Below, piece after piece: positions 58,316-64,000 of a stretch of 64,000 bases of DNA. The stretch comes from Nelumbo lutea (lineage: Eukaryota > Streptophyta > Magnoliopsida > Proteales > Nelumbonaceae): contig JAKGHH010000005.1 of assembly GCA_022828595.1 (NCBI GenBank), positions 55,113,655-55,177,654 of the forward strand. Direction: 5' to 3'. The notes beneath the pieces are model-generated. The model made no database searches and had not been told where the DNA came from. It was given only the letters and a program-made list of their open reading frames with translations. Position numbers and translations under genes: made by a program. Each line of letters opens with the position of its first letter. Within the stretch, counting starts at the first letter, position 1.

Positions 58316-60076
58316 GTGATGTTGCAAATGCTACTAAAAGACTCCAACAAGCAGCAGAAAGATATCAGAATCACCTACAATAGAAGGAAGAAGAGTCCTC
58401 CAACTCATGACAGCAACCAATTGGACTCGGATCAACCTGTCTCAGTAACTCAAGGTAATCCTATCAATTCCTCTGACTTGGATGTTTTGATTGCCCTTCG
58501 TAAGTCTACCCGTCCTTTTACTATCAGACACCCCATTGCTAATTTTGTGTCTTATTCACATTTGTCCCCTCGTTATTGTTCTTTTATGTCTGCTCTCTCT
58601 TCTGTGCATGTTCCTACTAGGTACTCAAAGGCAGTGTCTGACCCAAAGTGGAAAGAAGCTATGAATGAAGAAACGAATGCCTTAATGAAAGCAGTGACTT
58701 GGGAATTAGTAGATCTACCAGAAGGGAAAGACACTATTGGATGCAAGTGGGTGTTCACTATGAAGCATAGGGAGGATGGATCCATTGAAAGATACAAGGC
58801 TAGACTCGTAGCAAAGGAATTTACTCAAAATGAAGGAATTGACTACAAAGAAACATTTGCTCCGGTAGCAAAACTCAACACTATCAGAGTTCTACTATCA
58901 TTAGCTGCAAATTTCTCGTGGGAGCTTCACCAGTTGGATGTGAAGAATGCCTTTTTAAATGGTGATCTACATGAGGAGGTATTCATGGATCCTCCACCAG
59001 GTTATGAATTTGGCAGGAAAGTATGTAGATTGAGAAAAGCACTATATGGCCTTAAACAGTCCCCTCGAGCTTGGTTTGAGAAGCTATGTGGAGCCATGAA
59101 GAAAGGTGGTTATACTCAAAGTGGGGCAGATCATACCCTATTCATAAGGAAGAGAAATGGGAAACTTATAGCTATTATCGTCTATGTAGATGATATGGTG
59201 ATTACTAGGGATGATAAGGAAGAGATTAAAAGGCTGAAGGAGGTCCTAGCTGCTGAATTTGAAATCAAAGACCTAGGTCAATTGAGATACTTTCTAGGGA
59301 TTGAAGTTGCTAGAAACATGCATGTTGGGGTGCAGGCCAACAGATACTCCAATAGAACCAAACCATGGTCTACAGGAGTAGGTGGAGAGGACTACCTTGA
59401 TAAGGAAAGATACCAAAAGCTAGTAGGGAAGTTAATTTACCTGTCCCTCACTCGTCCTGACATTGCTTATGCTATTCATGTTGTCAGTCAGTTCATGCAC
59501 AATCCAAAAATTCCTCACATGAAAGTTGTAGAAATGATTCTCAGATATTTGAAGCCTTGCCCTGGGAAAGGAATTCTGTTCAGAAAAAACAATAAAATTG
59601 AAGTTGAAGGATATACTGATGCAGATTGGGTTGGGTCTGTGGGTGACAGAAAGTCAACTTTAGGATACTGCACCTTTGTTGGAGGAAATTTAGTTACATG
59701 GAGAAGTAAAAAACAAAACGTGGTTGCCAAATCTAGCGCAGAGGTTGAATATCGGGCTATGGCTCATGGTGTTGCGGAACTGTTGTGGCTTAAGATTCTT
59801 CTTGGTGAATTGGGAGTGAAGATTGAGTGTCCTCTCAAGTTGTACTGCGACAACAAGGTTGCCATCAACATTGCAAAAGACCCAGTGCAACATGATAGAA
59901 CAAAACATATTGAGATAGATCGTCACTTTGTTAGACAAAGAATAGTCTCAGGAGAACTCTGCATTCCTTACACTCCCTCAGAGATATAGATTGCAAATGT
60001 TTTAACTAAAGGGCTAACCACAATGAAATTCTTGGACTTACTTGGCAAGCTAAACATGATTGACATCCATGCTTAG
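58316..60076 (+). pseudogene. Copia 2 reverse transcriptase and RNase H, nearly open
   Basis: 557 residues are open to 59989 and the same frame continues past a TAG (59987-59989, probably a former glutamine codon) to the family-type end near 60076. RT motifs: WKEAMNEETNALMK, YKARLVAKEFTQ, FAPVAKLNTIRVLLSLA, QLDVKNAFLNGDLHEEV, LYGLKQSPRAWFEK, and an intact YVDD box. Around 59325-59375 the frame is shifted: the -1 phase reads GCRPTDTPIEPNHGL as in the family. About 30-45 residues before it are missing. RNase H: TDADWVGSVGDRKSTLGY, KSSAEVEYRAMAHG, YCDNKVAINIA, RTKHIEIDRHFVR. Confidence 0.92.
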
Positions 60077-60078
60077 CT

Positions 60079-60088
60079 TGAGGGGGAG
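60079..60088 (+). other. Polypurine tract of Copia 2
   Basis: TGAGGGGGAG directly precedes the TGTTGG start of the 3' LTR. Confidence 0.9.
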
Positions 60089-60274
60089 TGTTGGTTCGGC
60101 TGATATTTTGTTATCCTCTTGTCTGGGTTGGGTATTAAGTCTTTAGTTAATGGGCCTTAGTTACTAGGCCTATTTTTATTTAGTGTCTTATTTAACTAGG
60201 TGTCCCATCACTAATCAGGGGCATCCTGGTCCTTTTATGTAACTTTATGTACTGTTATTATATAAGTGAACAAG
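60089..60274 (+). repeat. 3' LTR of Copia 2, first part
   Basis: Matches 52905-53090 with about nine substitutions. It is cut at GTGAACAAG by the element starting at 60275; the remainder resumes at 63736. Confidence 0.92.
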
Positions 60275-60712
60275 TGTAACAAGTGTTCTCTTCGCCACGC
60301 CTTCAAGTGCCAATCACCATGCCTACAACCGCCACTCCAGCGTCCAAATGTGTGCCATGGGTGGGCTATGCATGTACTTTTGTATGGGGGATTGCCAATG
60401 GCACTATTGTAATACTGTAGTATTCTTTTTCACATTTTTGATGTTTCTTATTGTCACTCCCCCAAAAGCTTAACGTACTCTTTGAGGGGAGGTAGGTAGT
60501 CGAGTGAGTTCATAAGCGTGTAAAGGTTAAGCACGAGATCCCCTCGACACTGTATCATGTGCTTGTGCTTGCCACTAATTATTGAAATACAAATAGCCTG
60601 TTGCTAATTCGCATTCCATCTTGTTGCCTTTTTCTGTATGTTTGCTTTGTTGCATAGGCTTACTCGCTCCTTTTGAGTGCCTTACGGGGCCCCAACAATT
60701 ATCCCAGTGACA
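60275..60712 (+). repeat. 5' LTR of the gag-protease element
   Basis: 438 bp, TGTAACAAGTG...CAGTGACA. It carries about 49 bp (around 60388-60437, with ATTGCCAATGGCACTATTG) that are absent from the 3' LTR. Confidence 0.92.
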
Positions 60713-60714
60713 GT

Positions 60715-60726
60715 TGGTATCAGAGC
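60715..60726 (+). other. Primer binding site of the gag-protease element
   Basis: TGGTATCAGAGC two bases after the LTR end, complementary to initiator tRNA-Met. Confidence 0.9.
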
Positions 60727-60770
60727 AGGAGCTCCTCTTAAGCCATTCAACCCGCGACGTGAGTGACAGC

Positions 60771-62636
60771 ATGAAGCACAACAAGGACATCGTGGTGGAG
60801 ATCGAGCGTGGACTCTCCACAGCCCATGAGGCCGATGATGTGCCCGCCGATGACATCGGCAAGGACAAGGAACCGAAGCCCAGCAAACGTGAGAAATCTT
60901 CCAACAAGCATGCAGTCGTTGAGTTGCGCATGCTATGTTGCGAAGCCACCGTAGGTGAGATGCGAGACTCGATAGACGAGCTGCATCAAAACATGGAAGC
61001 CATGGACAACACACTGGTCGAAATTGAAGGTCGCTTGAGTGGAGTCGTGGATGAGGTCCGAGACATAATCAATGGCACGCTCAAGCAAATTTGCAGCACT
61101 GCGCGCCAACAAGAAGCAAGCTCCTCCAACTCGCAAGTCCAAGACAGGCTTGATCGTTTTCAAGCCCAGCTCGATGAGATGAAGAACGAGTGGGCAATGT
61201 GGAGAAGAAGCACCTCCACATCAATGGTCGTCCAGGCCCAGCTAGATGAAATGAAAGCGGAGTGGTCCTCAATGAAGTCCGCCGCATGTTCCTCCTCCAA
61301 CACCCAAGCTCAATTAGAGGAGCTCAAAGCAGAATGTGCAATCCTGAAGAGGGCCATCGCTAATCCAATCAGCACTTCCTTTACACATACACCCTCCCAC
61401 ATCAAGATTAGGGAGCCAACCCCCTATTCGGGAACTTGCAATGCAAGAGAGCTTGACAACTTCCTGTGGCAAATGGAACAGTACCTTGCCGCCGCCAATG
61501 TGATTGATGAAATGACTCAGGTACGTACTGCTACTATGTATTTGACTGATGTCGCTATGTTGTGGTGGCGCAGAAGGTGTGTTAATATAGAACATGGTAC
61601 GTGTGTTATCCGTACCTGGGCTGACTTTAAAAGAGAGCTGAAGAGACAGTTCTACCCAGAGAATGTGGAATACCTTGCTCGTCGCAAGATGAAGACTCTC
61701 AAGTACGGCGACTCCCTCCATGACTATGTCAAAGAGTTTTCAGCCCTCACATTAGAAGTCACCGATATGTCAGACAAGGACTTATTGTTCAACTTCATGG
61801 ATGGTCTAAAGCCCTGGGCCGAGCTCGAGCTCCAACAACGCAATGTTCAGGACCTTGCCTCCGCCATGGCCGTGGCCGAACAACTTAGTGAACAAAGATT
61901 GTCGGATGACGAAGGAAGCAGACCAGCCAGCCCGCGTACCACACATTTGAGTGGGGGAGATAGACTACCTAGTCCCCCGAAAGAGAAGCCACCCTTCAAC
62001 CACAAACCAGTCGAGCACCACAAGGGGAAGCAGCCACAAGGAAGTCAAAGTTACTACAACAACAGATATCAAGAGAGACCAAGCCGTCCTCCCATTTGCT
62101 ACATCTGTGGGGAGGAGCACTTCACCAGGAATTGCCCAAAGCGAGCAAAGTTGAATGCCCTCATTGCCAAGCTAAGTGATGATGAGCAGAGTGATGGGGA
62201 ACGGAGTACCCAGGCGCCAAGAGTGGGCGCCCTCCAACTTTTCAATGCCATGAAGAAGAAAGGGGCTACCTCTAAACAGCCCTCCTCAGTCAAAAGAGGA
62301 CTGAGGTATGTTGATGTAACCATTGGCGAGAGGCCAACCAAGCCCCTAATTGACACAGGGGCCACTCACAACTTCATATCCATTGAAGAGGCCAAGAGAC
62401 TAAACCTGGCCATTTCCAAAGAGCCTGGCTGGCTCAAAGCAGTTAACACAGGTGCCAAGCCTATTGAAGGCATGGCCCACCGAGTCAGACTACAACTCGG
62501 TATCTGGGATGGAGAGATTGACCTCTCTGTTGTCAACATAGATGATTTCAATATTGTCCTTGGAATGGACTTCATGATACAGGCCAAAGCTGCATCGGCG
62601 CCTCACCTTGACACCCTGATGATCTTGTACGAGTAG
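60771..62636 (+). CDS. Gypsy-type Gag-protease polyprotein
   Basis: Open frame of 621 residues from the first ATG after the primer site (MKHNKDIVVEIERGL). Residues about 120-205 form a coiled coil with three repeats (QAQLDEMKNEW, QAQLDEMKAEW, QAQLEELKAEC) spaced about 24 residues. About 215-385 is the retrotransposon Gag domain: REPTPYSGTCNARELDNFLW, ATMYLTDVAMLWWRRR, WADFKRELKRQFYPENVEY, LKYGDSLHDYVKEFSALTL. A CX2CX3HX4C knuckle (CYICGEEHFTRNCP) starts at 443, the short-spacing form common in plant Gypsy Gags, followed by KRAKLNALIAKL. The aspartic protease active site IDTGATHNFIS is at 528, with IVLGMDFM near the end. The frame stops before any RT, so the product would be Gag plus protease only. 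It is intact, unlike the elements around it. Confidence 0.88.
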   Translation: MKHNKDIVVEIERGLSTAHEADDVPADDIGKDKEPKPSKREKSSNKHAVVELRMLCCEATVGEMRDSIDELHQNMEAMDNTLVEIEGRLSGVVDEVRDIINGTLKQICSTARQQEASSSNSQVQDRLDRFQAQLDEMKNEWAMWRRSTSTSMVVQAQLDEMKAEWSSMKSAACSSSNTQAQLEELKAECAILKRAIANPISTSFTHTPSHIKIREPTPYSGTCNARELDNFLWQMEQYLAAANVIDEMTQVRTATMYLTDVAMLWWRRRCVNIEHGTCVIRTWADFKRELKRQFYPENVEYLARRKMKTLKYGDSLHDYVKEFSALTLEVTDMSDKDLLFNFMDGLKPWAELELQQRNVQDLASAMAVAEQLSEQRLSDDEGSRPASPRTTHLSGGDRLPSPPKEKPPFNHKPVEHHKGKQPQGSQSYYNNRYQERPSRPPICYICGEEHFTRNCPKRAKLNALIAKLSDDEQSDGERSTQAPRVGALQLFNAMKKKGATSKQPSSVKRGLRYVDVTIGERPTKPLIDTGATHNFISIEEAKRLNLAISKEPGWLKAVNTGAKPIEGMAHRVRLQLGIWDGEIDLSVVNIDDFNIVLGMDFMIQAKAASAPHLDTLMILYE

Positions 62637-62645
62637 TCACATTGC

Positions 62646-63335
62646 ATGGTTAACATGATCGGCACCGCCAGCGCCAAGAAGAAGCATGTCTCTGCCTTAC
62701 AGCTTCAACACCACCCTCCACCATTGTTGGCCGAGAGATCTACAACTACCACCATTGCAACAGGAAGTGATCGCAGCAACTCTGAGAAGAAGTCAGCGTC
62801 AGTGCCAGTGCCACCACAACAACAGCAGTGGAAGCCACCGTTGCAGCAGAAGCTGCACACACCCACAACTGGTGGGCCCAACAGAAGACCCAAGGCTGCA
62901 TCAAACTTTTCCCACGCCTACTACCACAACCATCAGGGAGAACGAGTGCCACCCGAGCCATCTAGGGACCTCATTCACATCATCCCTCAAGATAAATTCT
63001 GTAGTAGCCTCGTGAGTCACCCTTGGGGAAAAATGCATGGAAACCAATACCCTAACAATCCAAAATACCATTTTGACCCAGCCTTGGCCACCAACTTTCC
63101 TACCACCATCAGGAACAAGTCAAAATCCTACCTTGAAGCAGCCAAGCAGGGACATAACTTAGGGACTGGCCATAGGTTTTCCCACCGTCAAGAACATCCA
63201 CTATCAATCTACCCAACCTACTATCAGGACCTTGGAAAAAACCCGGTTCGTAGAGCAGTCGAAGAACCTTCTTTCACCAACAACAAGTTCAAGCCTCAAA
63301 CAGAAGATAGTCTTCGAGGACGAAGACTGAATTGA
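62646..63335 (+). CDS. Second frame of the gag-protease element, unknown function
   Basis: 229 residues, starting ten bases after the gag-protease stop. The first half is low-complexity and rich in T, Q, P and S (VPVPPQQQQWKPPLQQKLHT); the second half is basic and aromatic (YLEAAKQGHNLGTGHRFSHR, IYPTYYQDLGKNPVRRAVEE) and ends SLRGRRLN just before the polypurine tract. I recognise no domain. The last codons resemble the acidic-to-basic tail at the pol 3' end in Gypsy elements in position only. It may be translated, may be a relic of deleted pol sequence, or may be chance. Confidence 0.4.
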   Translation: MVNMIGTASAKKKHVSALQLQHHPPPLLAERSTTTTIATGSDRSNSEKKSASVPVPPQQQQWKPPLQQKLHTPTTGGPNRRPKAASNFSHAYYHNHQGERVPPEPSRDLIHIIPQDKFCSSLVSHPWGKMHGNQYPNNPKYHFDPALATNFPTTIRNKSKSYLEAAKQGHNLGTGHRFSHRQEHPLSIYPTYYQDLGKNPVRRAVEEPSFTNNKFKPQTEDSLRGRRLN

Positions 63336-63346
63336 GTGGGGGAGAC

Positions 63347-63735
63347 TATAACAAGTGTTCTCTTCGCCACGCCTTCAAGTGCCAATCACCATGCCTACAA
63401 CCGCCACTCCAACGTCCAAATGTGTGCCATGGGTGGGCTATGCATGTACTTTTGTACTTTTTGATGTTTCTTATTGTCACTCCCCCAAAAGCTTAACGTA
63501 CTCTTTGAGGGGAGGTAGGTAGTCGAGTGAGTTCATAAGCGTGTAAAGGTTAAGCACGAGATCCCCTCGACACTGTATCGTGTGCTTGTGCTTGCCACTG
63601 ATTATTGAAATACAAATAGCCTATTGCTAATTTGCGTTCCATCTTGTTGCCTTTTTCTGTATGTTTGCTTTGTTGCATAGGCTTACTCGCTCCTTTTGAG
63701 TGTCGCACGGGGCCCCAACAATTATCCCCGTGACA
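63347..63735 (+). repeat. 3' LTR of the gag-protease element
   Basis: 389 bp, partner of 60275-60712. Its first dinucleotide is TA instead of TG and it lacks the 49-bp block. Confidence 0.92.
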
Positions 63736-63839
63736 CAGAGCCAGCTAATGAATAGTGCCCATTCGAACATTTCTTCCTTTCTCCTTTTCTCTTCCTCTTC
63801 TTCTTCTCTGCTCACTTGACAGGTTCAGTTCGGAAAACA
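63736..63839 (+). repeat. 3' LTR of Copia 2, second part
   Basis: GAACATTTCTTCCTTTCTCC, CTGCTCACTTGACAGGTTC and the end GGAAAACA match 53096-53202. CTTTT follows, the target duplication. Confidence 0.92.
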
Positions 63840-64000
63840 CTTTTTAATAAAAGTTACCTTACCTTTTTCAGAAAAAAAAATCTTGCAAGGAAATTGGAGA
63901 ATGTTCTTTAGTAGTTATGGGCTTGGAAAAGGACTTAGTTGAGAACATGATAGCTGAGTGAGGATCCATATGTGGTGGTCAAGAGAGAGGAGGAGATGTA
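63840..64000. other. Flank of Copia 2, no gene seen
   Basis: After the CTTTT duplication the sequence continues the region left of 52905 (AT-rich 3' flank of the LINE fragment). A possible frame on the + strand has no domain. Confidence 0.4.

Larger units (their letters stand above)
60275..63735 (+). mobile_element. Gag-protease-only Gypsy-like LTR element (TR-GAG type)
   Basis: LTRs at 60275-60712 and 63347-63735, primer site TGGTATCAGAGC at 60715-60726, a 621-residue gag-protease frame (60771-62636), a second frame (62646-63335), and a polypurine tract GAGTGGGGGAGA (about 63334-63345). No RT, RNase H or integrase is present in either strand. It sits inside the 3' LTR of Copia 2. The flanks ACAAG and CAGAG are similar but not identical, so the target duplication is imperfect. 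The LTRs differ by about ten substitutions, mostly transitions, plus one 49-bp indel. Non-autonomous gag-only elements are known in plants as TR-GAG. Confidence 0.88.
52905..63839 (+). mobile_element. Copia LTR retrotransposon 2, host of two nested insertions
   Basis: 5' LTR 52905-53202, primer site 53203-53215, gag, protease, integrase, RT and RNase H in Copia order, polypurine tract 60079-60088, and a 3' LTR split into 60089-60274 and 63736-63839. CTTTT flanks both sides (52900-52904 and 63840-63844), a perfect target duplication that confirms the two 3' LTR pieces are one. Without the inserts it is about 5.5 kb. Gag and integrase carry stops and shifts, but most of the RT region is open. 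Confidence 0.95.

Noticed and set aside
1..64000. tRNA genes, CRISPR arrays, organelle-derived inserts
   Set aside because: No cloverleaf with a matching T-loop word, no spaced direct-repeat array, and no stretch recognised as plastid or mitochondrial; all TGGTATCAGAGC words are retrotransposon primer sites, not tRNA genes.

Overview
This is nuclear DNA from a flowering plant. The evidence is spliced gene structure, AT-rich intergenic sequence, plant-type Copia and Gypsy LTR retrotransposons primed by initiator tRNA-Met, many short hAT- and Harbinger-type elements, and a plant Tubby-like F-box gene. I cannot name the species; a woody dicot or magnoliid would fit.

Only one cellular gene looks intact: a Tubby-like F-box protein gene on the + strand. 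Its coding part spans 36974-40014 in four exons and gives 422 residues. It has a long spliced leader from about 35.0 kb that carries several very short upstream ORFs, and the island around it (33.0-40.8 kb) holds no recognisable transposon.

1-18.5 kb is intergenic: small hAT-like elements, an old LTR remnant (about 2.26-2.97 kb) and an RTE LINE tail (about 3.13-3.58 kb). 18561-23291 is a decayed Copia element on the - strand. 26.7-30.9 kb is a GC-rich cluster of nested LTRs. At its centre is a 2.5 kb element (27253-29743) with two LTRs, a perfect CCCGG target duplication, a tRNA primer site and an internal region made mostly of spliced starch synthase II coding sequence: a retrotransposon that captured part of a host gene. 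31-33 kb and 40.8-49.7 kb are rich in miniature elements, several with 8-bp target duplications typical of hAT. 51.4-52.7 kb holds LINE RNase H fragments.

52905-63839 is a three-part nest. A Copia element with a perfect CTTTT duplication was hit in gag by an element now reduced to a 1.93 kb solo LTR (ACTTG duplication). Its 3' LTR was split by a 3.46 kb Gypsy-like element (60275-63735) that keeps an open gag-protease frame of 621 residues and no reverse transcriptase, which fits the non-autonomous TR-GAG type. The best candidates for something undescribed are the starch-synthase-capturing element and this gag-protease-only element with its extra 229-residue frame.
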